Of a DNA stretch of 26,804 nt, positions 8,701 through 16,410 are shown piece by piece. The notes under the pieces are model-generated. The model did not search any database and was not told where the DNA came from. It saw only the letters and a list, made by a program, of their open reading frames with translations. The stretch's first letter is position 1. Each line of letters begins with the position of its first letter. The DNA is from Bacteroidales bacterium UBA1757. GTDB lineage: Bacteria; Bacteroidota; Bacteroidia; Bacteroidales; UBA1402. The stretch covers positions 1,306-28,109 of the forward strand of contig DCHH01000053.1 of assembly GCA_002315625.1 (NCBI GenBank), read 5' to 3'. Made by a program: the position numbers and the translations under genes.

Positions 8701-9231
8701 GGCGGAGTCCTCTCTGTCGGCGATACGGTTTTCAACAAGAAAAACACTTTTACCCCCTCGGCCGGTTTTTCGGTCTATCAGGGAGGAATAATCGAAATCC
8801 CGTTGTACCGGAAAGAGACCCTCAACAGTGCTCCAAAAATTGTCGTGGCCGGGAAATCGACCTTCTACGGGATTCTCAGACTCGATATGACCAATGTTAC
8901 AATCGATATTCCAGACAATAGTTCTTTTGAAATCTTTTCCATTGGAAACGGTGCTCAATTTACAGGGGAGGTGCAGCGGATTGAACCCGAAGTGCCCGCT
9001 GCGGGACAGAAATGGGATGTGTCGCAGCTCTTCACCACAGGAAAGATATTCATCCGAAATGAAGGGTATGTAGCTTTGGAGCAAATGCAGGCAGAACCGC
9101 TTCGCATAGAGTATTTTACACTGGCCGGACAACGTCTGGAGTCAATCCCGATAGGGGGCACCCAGCAGTTGTATCTTGTGAGGACAACCTGGCCGGACGG
9201 AAGAATAACAGTCGAAAAATCAATCAGATAA
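5752..9231 (+). CDS. Secreted pectate lyase-like protein (PL1 type) with Ca-binding linker, FN3 and autotransporter-type beta-strand repeats
   Basis: 1159 residues from ATG 5752. This start gives a clean signal peptide (cleavage probably after AQA); an upstream in-frame TTG at 5707 only adds 15 non-signal residues. About 20-340 is a right-handed beta-helix lyase: AFPGAEGFGRFAVGGR, an NLNDSGAGSLRDA segment, FDHLSVSWGLDETFS with likely calcium-binding acids, and TRNVKVKG, where the Arg/Lys could supply the catalytic base. About 379-420 has DSDKDGMPDAWE, a thrombospondin-3-like calcium loop common after these lyases. About 430-516 is a fibronectin III domain. About 600-1060 holds several strand repeats of the form Y-x-G-x-T-x(4)-G-x-L/I (for example YKGTTQINGGRLIIN), as in autotransporter-associated repeats. 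The last 39 residues form a sorting-like tail. The role would be beta-elimination of polygalacturonate or a related pectic backbone outside the cell. It is about twice the usual length for this lyase type. Confidence 0.88.
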   Translation: MKRLLLILYIMCALAAQAADQLAFPGAEGFGRFAVGGRNGSVYHVTNLNDSGAGSLRDAVSQPNRIIVFDVSGIIRLQSRLIFKDHLYVAGQTAPGEGITLYGNGVSFSDANDIIVRYIRIRMGSGGDSGKDAAGIANGTNMIFDHLSVSWGLDETFSINNDGKGNLGDITIQNSIISQGLMIHSAGGLIQADHITIYRNFYVDNSTRNVKVKGTNQYVNNLVYNWMNGCYLMGSDSQGLSYCNATNNLFINGPSVGGNAFTGGNANFHIYAADNWQDRDRNGKFDPYEIPAGEYSGPPTFMDKPYDYPLLPAWKGNELIDSLIPIVGASLPYRDPADFYVIDEVLSFGTKGALIAKESELPIGLPTVWPHHSFEKPADSDKDGMPDAWETANGTDPQKDDAMTLAANGYANIENYINSISVSDRAFFLRVPFTLELEESTQSSLKLVWRDYTEGEEGFILEMKGAEGFAEVGRTPATSLEIKGLEPETAYTFRVRAYKGESFSDYSPELTVKTQPKSVPMIDLATYKPDYTWAVGSGVWNTVAENWLEGRYTDSSNVLISPDTFSLIDIEKSVSPKAVVLNPTATVVLNGAAIAGNATSVNLFGSDTLDMGSPAHSYTGATVLHGGIIKISKLANGGVTSSLGASQEFAQNWIWDGGTWLYSGGNASTNRSAKVYRNTVFQNTAGSTVTMNGTLEGTGSVTFRGGQITVATTTFFGYTGETRLENGATLYMSTTDVSKAGLGSSSRLILSGGTLNTKGESGNYETYSFPIMVEGGETSVIAPNRNCSIASKVSGLGTLRFDVPYVREYVTGNWDDFTGRLIAHGIGTDKDGTQLMLYNGKGIANAPITLTGNTRIVCWKASATYSLGGLSGESSTFLSGSSKNTDSGTMTWKVGGANTDETFNGVIDNRCSASGHNCTVNIVKEGDGDWRLTGTNIYKGTTQINGGRLIINGKNNGNGAITVNDGGTLCGTGSVAGKVGVNKGGVLSVGDTVFNKKNTFTPSAGFSVYQGGIIEIPLYRKETLNSAPKIVVAGKSTFYGILRLDMTNVTIDIPDNSSFEIFSIGNGAQFTGEVQRIEPEVPAAGQKWDVSQLFTTGKIFIRNEGYVALEQMQAEPLRIEYFTLAGQRLESIPIGGTQQLYLVRTTWPDGRITVEKSIR

Positions 9232-9250
9232 ATATACAAAACCAAACAAC

Positions 9251-11542
9251 ATGAGAAAGAAAAAAGTCCTTTATGGTTTGCTGGTGATAGCGCTCCTGTT
9301 GCCGTCGGTTTTCTCCTGCCGGAGAATAGCCGATGACGAACACTACGCCATCCCTGCCTGGCTGAAGGGAAGTGCTTGGGAGGTTCTCGAAAATGACGGG
9401 AACTATTCCTCATTCCTGAAGGCCATCGACCTTACCGGGTACAAGCCGATTGTTTCCGGAAAGAGTATTCTGACGGTCATGGCTCCTGACGACAAAGCCT
9501 TCTCCGATTATCTTAAGGAGGAGGGGTATTCATCCGTCGATGAGATGTTCAAGACTGACCCGCAGGAATTGAGCAAGATGGTTGGTTTCCACCTTCTCTA
9601 CTATTCGTTCAAGTGGGACAATCTGGTGAATTTCCGCCCAGAGGAGGGTGACGGAGCCACCGCGCTTGAGAAACTGAGGAATGCGGGAAGCTACTACAAG
9701 TTCCGTACCCACAGCAGCGACCCCATCTCCGAGGAATCGACGGGAACCGGGACTGTGAAGGTATATCACTTCGAGCGCTTCCTGCCGGTCTTCAATACCA
9801 TGCTCTTCCGAGGCAAGGGGATTAACGCCAAGTATAACTACGAGTACTTCTTCCCCGAAACAGAGTGGACGGGCGACAAGCATACAGGACAGGCTGAAGG
9901 CTTCAACGTGGCAAATGCTTCCGTCAAGGACGATGCTCCGGTCGTGACCGACAATGGCTACTTGTATCATATCGATCAGGTGCTGCGTCCGATGGAGAGC
10001 ATTTATACCGAGTTGAAGGAAAACGAGGAGTACTCAGTATTTTTTGAACTATTCAACAGTTACAGCAATTACGAGAAGGACAACCAGCTGACAACTGACT
10101 TCGGCGACGGCGAGGATATCTATCTGCATAAGCATGACAAGCTTCAGAATATCGCCTGTGAGTGGCCTGTGACCGATTATAAGCAGATGGCGGTTCTCTC
10201 TTCGAACGGGTACAATGTCTTTGCCCCCTCGAATGATGCCGTTGATAATTTCTTCGTCTCGTACTGGAAGCCAGGATGCGGCTACGACAATCTGTCGAAG
10301 CTCGACAACCTTATCATGAGGTATTTCATTTTCCAGACCTTCAGCCAGGAGCAGTTCATCGCCTTCCCCGAGGAAATCAGCAACGGAACGGTTCTGACCT
10401 CTTTCGGAACCCCCATCAACATCGACCCCGAAAAGGTGACCCTGCGCAAGATTTGCTGCAACGGAACCCTCTACGGAATGGATGATATGACCCCTCCGGC
10501 CATTTTTACTTCGGTCATCGGAAGCGCTTTCCGCGAACGCCGTTTCCTGCCGTTCCTTTATGCCCTGGACGGTTCGGGACTGGTGCTGGCTCTGGCTTCG
10601 CAGAACTCGTCCTTTGTGGCCCTTATTCCTGACTCTGCACAGTTCCGTGGGGCTGACATCCATTTCGAGACTATTGCCGGCGGCCATGAGCTCCAGGTGC
10701 TTGGTGACGATGGCAACTATGTGGCCATGAGCTCTTCAGCCATGCAGAACCTTGTCAACATGAATGTCGCATCATCCGTGACCGAACTCAAGCGTAGCGG
10801 CCTGCAGGTGGTGGAGACCAACAAGGCATTCAACTATTGGTATCTAGTGGATGGAAAACTTACCACCAACGCGCTGTTCAACAACCAGTTGAATCCGACC
10901 TACGTGGATGAGATTTACTTTGACTTCAAGGAGCTTCCTTACAGCGACTCCAAGACCGACTGGGATAACGGAAAGGCTTATACCTACACAAGCCCGGCCG
11001 TTTTCCAGCCCACCTCCGATGAGGGGCTGAACCACACTCTGGCGGTCTGCAACGACAAGACATACCCCTATTACCTCTTCAGCCAGCTGCTTACCAAGGC
11101 GGGTCTCGTGGAGGAAGGAATGCTCAAGGTGGTGATGGCAGATGCCCGCTTCATTACCTTTGTTCCGACTAACGAGGCAATCCGCGAACATATCAAGGAG
11201 ATTCCTGGATGCTCGAAATGCTCGGTCAGCGACAGTTACGTGCTGAGCGGTACCCCGACTAAGGCCACCCTTGCCTCCTATCTGAGAAGCTACTTCATTA
11301 CCAGCGACATGACACCTTTCAGCGTCTATCCCTATCCCGGAAGCGGCATGTCTGGCACTTTCCAGACGGCTGGAATCTACAAGATGAACATTGTAGATAA
11401 CGGTACAACCCTGAAGGTGAATTTCATTGATACGGAAGGGGAGGAGCGGACTCCGGCTTCAATTTACGGAACCGAAAAGTTCTTCTCACTGCCGTTTGCC
11501 TACAGTGACGGAGCCTTCCATCTCATTGACAATATTCTCTAA
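9251..11542 (+). CDS. Fasciclin (FAS1) repeat lipoprotein, about four domains
   Basis: 763 residues. The lipoprotein signal ends in SVFS followed by Cys23, so the protein is lipidated and probably surface-exposed. FAS1-type units are visible through their conserved core (hydrophobic TVMAPDDKAF near residue 75, NVFAPSNDAV near 322, SFVALIPDSAQF near 455, and TFVPTNEAI near 640), each beginning with a helix of the type seen in LLTKAGL. The first unit ends with a DNGYLYHIDQVL strand, as in canonical FAS1. This suggests four units, the third being the most diverged. FAS1 domains mediate adhesion or glycan binding in other systems; in this PUL a surface glycan-binding or SusC/D accessory role is inferred. 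The gene follows the lyase by 19 bases and precedes susC by 11 bases, so it is in the same operon. Confidence 0.85.
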   Translation: MRKKKVLYGLLVIALLLPSVFSCRRIADDEHYAIPAWLKGSAWEVLENDGNYSSFLKAIDLTGYKPIVSGKSILTVMAPDDKAFSDYLKEEGYSSVDEMFKTDPQELSKMVGFHLLYYSFKWDNLVNFRPEEGDGATALEKLRNAGSYYKFRTHSSDPISEESTGTGTVKVYHFERFLPVFNTMLFRGKGINAKYNYEYFFPETEWTGDKHTGQAEGFNVANASVKDDAPVVTDNGYLYHIDQVLRPMESIYTELKENEEYSVFFELFNSYSNYEKDNQLTTDFGDGEDIYLHKHDKLQNIACEWPVTDYKQMAVLSSNGYNVFAPSNDAVDNFFVSYWKPGCGYDNLSKLDNLIMRYFIFQTFSQEQFIAFPEEISNGTVLTSFGTPINIDPEKVTLRKICCNGTLYGMDDMTPPAIFTSVIGSAFRERRFLPFLYALDGSGLVLALASQNSSFVALIPDSAQFRGADIHFETIAGGHELQVLGDDGNYVAMSSSAMQNLVNMNVASSVTELKRSGLQVVETNKAFNYWYLVDGKLTTNALFNNQLNPTYVDEIYFDFKELPYSDSKTDWDNGKAYTYTSPAVFQPTSDEGLNHTLAVCNDKTYPYYLFSQLLTKAGLVEEGMLKVVMADARFITFVPTNEAIREHIKEIPGCSKCSVSDSYVLSGTPTKATLASYLRSYFITSDMTPFSVYPYPGSGMSGTFQTAGIYKMNIVDNGTTLKVNFIDTEGEERTPASIYGTEKFFSLPFAYSDGAFHLIDNIL

Positions 11543-11553
11543 TACACTGCGCT

Positions 11554-14500
11554 ATGAAGAAATACATAATCCTCTTTTTGCTTGCCGCGTTCGCAATGAC
11601 CGGTGTGCAGGCGCAGAATGCCGTCCTGACAGGACGTGTTACAGAACTGTTTGACGGAAGGGTCGAACCGATTTACGGTGTCAATGTGGTGGTTGTCAAT
11701 TCGAACAACCGTTATGTGACTGGTGTCATTACCGACATCGACGGTAACTATACAATTGCCATCCCTTCGTATGAAAAGAATCCGAGTATCCGTTTCTCCT
11801 ACTTGGGCATGCAGACCCAGACTATTCCTTACAATGGGCAGAAAACCCTCGATGTGAGGATGGCATCCGATGCCCAGGAACTGAAGGAAGCTGTCATCTC
11901 GGCCCGCCGTGTCGAGCGCGACGAAATGGGTGTCTCCTTCACGGAACAGACCTCTTCGACTCAGAAAATCGATATGAGCGACATTGTCGAGACTACCCCA
12001 GTTTCTTCGATTGAAGAGGCCCTGCAGGGTCAGCTGGCTGGTGTCGATATCGTCGTAGGCGGTGACCCGGGTGCCCGCAGCAGCATCCGCATACGTGGTG
12101 TCAATTCGCTGAACTCATCTTCCGAGCCTCTGATTGTTGTGAACGGAATCCCATACAGCACAACAATCAGTGATGATTTCAATTTCGCCACTGCCAATGA
12201 GGAAGACTTCGGAGCATTGTTGAACATTGCCCCGAACGACATCGAGTCTATTGAAGTATTGAAGGATGCTTCGGCAACGGCCATCTACGGAACCAAGGGT
12301 GCTAACGGTGTCCTGCTGATTACCACCAAGAAGGGTTCCCGCGGAAAGACGAACTTCGGTTTCAACAGTAAGTTCACAGCCAAGTTCGAGCCCGATCCCA
12401 TACCTCTGCTCAACGGCAGCCAGTATGTGGCCATGGTTCAGGATGCTATATGGAACACGGCCAACGCCAAGGGACTTAGCAATGCTTCCAATGAACTTGA
12501 CCTTCTGTTCAATACCTACGATATTAACTACAAGCCTGATTGGCAGTATTTTGACGAATACAATACCGATACCGACTGGTTGAGCATGGTGCGCCAGAAT
12601 GCTTGGAGCTTCGATAACAACCTCTCCATTTCTGGCGGTGGTGACAAGGCTACATACCGTTTCTCGCTTGGCTATCTCAACGAAGACGGTACCACCATCG
12701 GAACGGCCTTCAAGCGTCTGAACGCATATTCGAGCATCCGTTACGATTTCAGCGAACGGCTGATGATCAACACCGAATTCACCTTCTCGCAGAGCAACCG
12801 TGAGGCCAATGCCCTTACCACGCTCCGCAGTGAGGCTCAGCGAAAGATGCCGAACAAGAGTCCTTATTATATTGATGACGAGACGGGCGAATATACCGCT
12901 TCCTATTTCAGCCGTCAGGAAGAGGATTTCCAGGGAGCCTTCAACGGCAGCAGCCACTACAACCCGGTTGCCATGGCAGACCTTGGTTTCAACAACACCA
13001 TGCAGCGGGAAGAGAAAATCAACTTTAATGCCCAGTATAAGTTCCCGTTCGACCTTACTTATAAGGGGTATGTGGCAATGAACATGCGCACGACGAAAAA
13101 CCGCAAGTTCATCCCGCAGGAGGCTACCGGTGTGCTTTGGACCAGCAACTATGCCAACCAGAGCACCGATGCCTATACCGACAACCTCAACCTTCAGACC
13201 GAGCAGAAACTGATGTACAACCATACATTCGCCGATGTCCACTCACTGATTGCCACCGGCCGTTTCTACCTCTCTCAGGCTGAAAACAACAGCTACACGA
13301 GTGCCACCAGCGGAAACGCCTCGTCACATCTGAGCGACCCGGTTGCCGGCAGCGTGGTGACGACCATGGGCTCCGGCTATTCGAAGACCCGCAGCGTGAG
13401 CTGGATTGCACAGGCAGTCTATACATACGACCGCCGATATGTGGTCAAGGCCACAATCAACCGTGAAGGTAACTCGGCTATGGGTAAGAGTGAGCGGTTC
13501 GGAACCTTCCCCGCCTTCGGTCTTGCATGGAACATGCACGAGGAACGATGGGCTCGTGAGTCTGAAAGTCAGTGGCTTACAGAAGGAAAACTTCGTGCAA
13601 GCCTTGGCTGGAGCGGAAATGCCCCGTCGGGTTCGGCCCTCTATCTGGGTGCCTACCAGTCACTTGGACAGTACATGTCGATGTCTGCCATCTATCCCGT
13701 CCGTATTCAGTTGGACAAACTGAAATGGGAGACCTCCAAGGAGTGGAACCTCGGTGCCGACTTCCGTTTCTTCGACCGGGTGGGAATGACCTTCGACTAC
13801 TACTACAAATATACGAGCGACCTGCTTCTGAGCAATGTGAGCATTCCTTCCTCGACCGGCTATTCCACCATCAAGTACTACAACAGCGGTGAACTCAGCA
13901 ACCGGGGCTGGGAATTCCGCATCACCTACGATGCACTCAAGGGGAAGAAGTGGAACCTCAATATCAACTTCAACATCAGCCACAACGAGAACATGGTCGA
14001 GAAGCTGCCTGTGAACATGCAGGAGGAAAACTACACCTTCGGCAACGGCAACTACGCCATCCGTGTGGTGGAGGGCGACCCCATCGGTTCTTTCTACGGC
14101 TACCGCTATCTCGGCGTGTATGACAACCAGAAGGAAACCTACGCACGCGATGCCAAGGGCAATATCATGTACGACTACAAGGGCGATGCAATCGTCATGA
14201 AGAACGGAACCACAACCGTCTTCCCGGGCGATGCCAAGTATGAGGACGTGAACCATGACGGTGTCATCAACGAGTATGATATTGTCTATCTTGGTAACTC
14301 AAACCCGATACTAATCGGGGGTGCCGGCTTCACGCTGCGCTACCAGCAGATTTCACTTACTACGTTCTTCTATTTCCGTGTCGGACAGAAGGTTATAAAC
14401 CAGGCCCGCATGGATTTGGAGAATATGTACGGTACAAACAACCAGAGTACGGCAGTGCTGAGCCGCTGGCGTGCAGAGGGGGATGCTGCTTCGACTGACA

Positions 14501-14805
14501 TTCCTCGTGCTTTGTACGGAATGGGCTACAACTACCTGGGCAGCGACCGCTTTGTTGAGGATGCATCGTTCGCCCGTCTTAAGACGTTGTCGCTTTCCTA
14601 TTCGCTGCCGCGCGAATTGCTGAAAAAAGCAAAAATCAATTCGCTGAGCTTCTTTGTTACGGCATACGACTTGTTTACCTTCACTAATTACAACGGCCAG
14701 GATCCGGAAGTGAGTCTTCCCTCGTCGGCTACAGCTCTTGTGAAGGATGGTTCTACTACTCCGGTTACGAAGCGTCTGGCTTTCGGTTTCAATATTAATT
14801 TCTAA
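11554..14805 (+). CDS. SusC-like TonB-dependent outer-membrane transporter (pair 1)
   Basis: 1083 residues, the usual SusC length. The order is a signal peptide (cleavage after VQA), a carboxypeptidase-regulatory-like beta-sandwich (about 22-105), a TonB-box-like ELKEAVIS at about 109-116, and a plug with EEALQGQLAGVDIV and GDPGARSSIRIRGVNSL (residues 170-186). NDIESIEVLKDASATAIYG and GANGVLLITTKKG complete the canonical plug. The rest is the 22-strand barrel, with a DVNHDGVINEYD loop near residue 900 and a C-terminal Phe. It imports oligosaccharides across the outer membrane using TonB energy, capped by the SusD partner encoded immediately downstream. The plug motifs are all intact. Confidence 0.97.
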   Translation: MKKYIILFLLAAFAMTGVQAQNAVLTGRVTELFDGRVEPIYGVNVVVVNSNNRYVTGVITDIDGNYTIAIPSYEKNPSIRFSYLGMQTQTIPYNGQKTLDVRMASDAQELKEAVISARRVERDEMGVSFTEQTSSTQKIDMSDIVETTPVSSIEEALQGQLAGVDIVVGGDPGARSSIRIRGVNSLNSSSEPLIVVNGIPYSTTISDDFNFATANEEDFGALLNIAPNDIESIEVLKDASATAIYGTKGANGVLLITTKKGSRGKTNFGFNSKFTAKFEPDPIPLLNGSQYVAMVQDAIWNTANAKGLSNASNELDLLFNTYDINYKPDWQYFDEYNTDTDWLSMVRQNAWSFDNNLSISGGGDKATYRFSLGYLNEDGTTIGTAFKRLNAYSSIRYDFSERLMINTEFTFSQSNREANALTTLRSEAQRKMPNKSPYYIDDETGEYTASYFSRQEEDFQGAFNGSSHYNPVAMADLGFNNTMQREEKINFNAQYKFPFDLTYKGYVAMNMRTTKNRKFIPQEATGVLWTSNYANQSTDAYTDNLNLQTEQKLMYNHTFADVHSLIATGRFYLSQAENNSYTSATSGNASSHLSDPVAGSVVTTMGSGYSKTRSVSWIAQAVYTYDRRYVVKATINREGNSAMGKSERFGTFPAFGLAWNMHEERWARESESQWLTEGKLRASLGWSGNAPSGSALYLGAYQSLGQYMSMSAIYPVRIQLDKLKWETSKEWNLGADFRFFDRVGMTFDYYYKYTSDLLLSNVSIPSSTGYSTIKYYNSGELSNRGWEFRITYDALKGKKWNLNINFNISHNENMVEKLPVNMQEENYTFGNGNYAIRVVEGDPIGSFYGYRYLGVYDNQKETYARDAKGNIMYDYKGDAIVMKNGTTTVFPGDAKYEDVNHDGVINEYDIVYLGNSNPILIGGAGFTLRYQQISLTTFFYFRVGQKVINQARMDLENMYGTNNQSTAVLSRWRAEGDAASTDIPRALYGMGYNYLGSDRFVEDASFARLKTLSLSYSLPRELLKKAKINSLSFFVTAYDLFTFTNYNGQDPEVSLPSSATALVKDGSTTPVTKRLAFGFNINF

Positions 14806-14810
14806 TGTGC

Positions 14811-16403
14811 ATGAAGATGAAGACAAGAATATACAGACTCTTTTCCTTTAGCCTCATTGCGCTGGCTATGTCGATGACCTCCTGCAACGCCTGGTTGGAT
14901 ATTCTTCCCAACAACGAGCAGGTGACAGACAACTATTGGAAGTCGAAGGAAGATGTGGAGGCGGTGATTGCCTCCGGTTACTACTACATGCGTCAGACGG
15001 TTCCAACTCTCCTTGCATGGGGCGAACTACGCGGCGGTGCCCTTTTCAGCACCCAGACAGCGCATTCATATTTGCAGAACTTCAACATGACACCGTCGAG
15101 CAGCATCTGCGACTATTCCGGACTGTACAAGGTAATCGGAATGGCCAACAGTGTTCTCAAATATGCCCCTTCGGTGATGACGGAGGATGCAACCTATTAC
15201 GAGAGCGTGATGAAGTCGCACCTTTGCGAAGCCTATTTCCTCAGGGCCTATTGCTATCTGGTTCTGGTCAAGAACTTCAGCGAGGTTCCCCTGGTGGTTG
15301 AGGCTTACGTGAACGACGATGCCGACTATCTGGTTCCAAAATCGACCGAAGCTGAAATCATTGCCCAGATAAAGGCCGATGTGAAAACAGCTTTGGAGTC
15401 AGGAGCTGCAAAGGAAACCTACGAGGACACTGACGGCTACGGCTGGCAGACCAAGGGACGTGCCACGAAATGGGCCCTCTATGCCCTGATGGCCGATGTG
15501 TGCCTTTGGAACCACGACTACGACGAGGCCATCCAGTATGCGAACTACATCCTTGAGGCCCCGCAGGGTGATACCTCATTCCGTCCGCGTCTGATCCAGA
15601 ACACTACGCAATGGTATGAAATCTTCTATCCCGGCAACAGCAACGAAAGTATTTTCGAGCTAAACTGGGAACGTAACCTTGGACAGAACAACAACTTTGG
15701 AAGTCTCTTTACGGTAAGTTCCGCCTCCACTTATAAGTTCACCGATTATGCCCGTACATCCATGTCTGATGAGACGGACGAGGTGAAGGCCAAAATGGGT
15801 ACGGACGTGACCGAACGGTGGGGTCGCATGCTCTTTGCAACCTACGTGACAGACGGAGCCGACCAGACCAAGTATGCCACAGCTTCCAATTTCTGTGTGT
15901 GGAAATACAAGGGGACCGACATTGTCGATCTGGCAAACGTCCGTCAGTCGGAAGATGCCAATTTCATCCTTTACCGTGTTCCCGACATGATTCTCATCAA
16001 GGCTGAGGCTTTGGTCATGAAGGGAGAGGCCTCATGGGGTACAGCCCTTGAACTTGTCAATGTGCTACGGGTGAGGGCCGGCCTGAATCCACTTGACATA
16101 GTGGTCGGTGAATCCGACGAGCAGACCATGCTTGAGGCGGTTCTGCACGAATGGACGATGGAGTTCCTCGCCGAAGGAAAGCACTGGTACGATTTGCTCC
16201 GCCTGGCCCGTTACGACCATGGTAACGGTGCTTACCGCCAGTTGTTCGTCGATGAAGTGGTGGAAGGTAACCAGACGACCAAGGACGAATGGATACGTTC
16301 AGTTCTTCAGGATCCGTATGCATGGTACCTTCCTATTCCTTACAGCGAGATTTCTGTGAATGAGAAACTGAAGCAGAATCCCTATTATGCAACATCTAAA
16401 TAA
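14811..16403 (+). CDS. SusD/RagB-like glycan-binding lipoprotein (pair 1)
   Basis: 530 residues from ATG 14811. The frame offers three starts: ATG 14805 overlaps the susC stop as TAATG, 14811 and 14817 follow it. All give a lipoprotein signal ending MSMTSC, and 14811 is chosen because it avoids an extra Cys in the signal region. SusD features include NAWLDILPNNEQVTDNYWKS after the lipid Cys, helical TPR-like repeats with SHLCEAYFLRAYCYLVLVKNF, the late EALVMKGEASWGTALELVNVLRVRAGL region, and the C-terminal LPIPYSEISVN..LKQNP signature. The protein forms the lid of SusC and binds the target glycan. Five bases or fewer separate it from susC, so translation is probably coupled. Confidence 0.96.
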   Translation: MKMKTRIYRLFSFSLIALAMSMTSCNAWLDILPNNEQVTDNYWKSKEDVEAVIASGYYYMRQTVPTLLAWGELRGGALFSTQTAHSYLQNFNMTPSSSICDYSGLYKVIGMANSVLKYAPSVMTEDATYYESVMKSHLCEAYFLRAYCYLVLVKNFSEVPLVVEAYVNDDADYLVPKSTEAEIIAQIKADVKTALESGAAKETYEDTDGYGWQTKGRATKWALYALMADVCLWNHDYDEAIQYANYILEAPQGDTSFRPRLIQNTTQWYEIFYPGNSNESIFELNWERNLGQNNNFGSLFTVSSASTYKFTDYARTSMSDETDEVKAKMGTDVTERWGRMLFATYVTDGADQTKYATASNFCVWKYKGTDIVDLANVRQSEDANFILYRVPDMILIKAEALVMKGEASWGTALELVNVLRVRAGLNPLDIVVGESDEQTMLEAVLHEWTMEFLAEGKHWYDLLRLARYDHGNGAYRQLFVDEVVEGNQTTKDEWIRSVLQDPYAWYLPIPYSEISVNEKLKQNPYYATSK

Positions 16404-16410
16404 GGAGGCC

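Noticed and set aside
8386..9132. 248-codon open frame on the minus strand
   Set aside because: Antisense to the repeat region of the lyase; composition follows from the complementary codons.
12115..13242. 375-codon open frame on the minus strand
   Set aside because: It lies wholly inside the first susC gene, has a Val/Ile/Gly-rich composition typical of an antisense shadow, and no recognisable domain.
16387..16410. Earlier ATG for the second FAS1 lipoprotein
   Set aside because: It lies inside susD and lengthens the signal region with polar residues; ATG 16411 follows an AGGAGG site.
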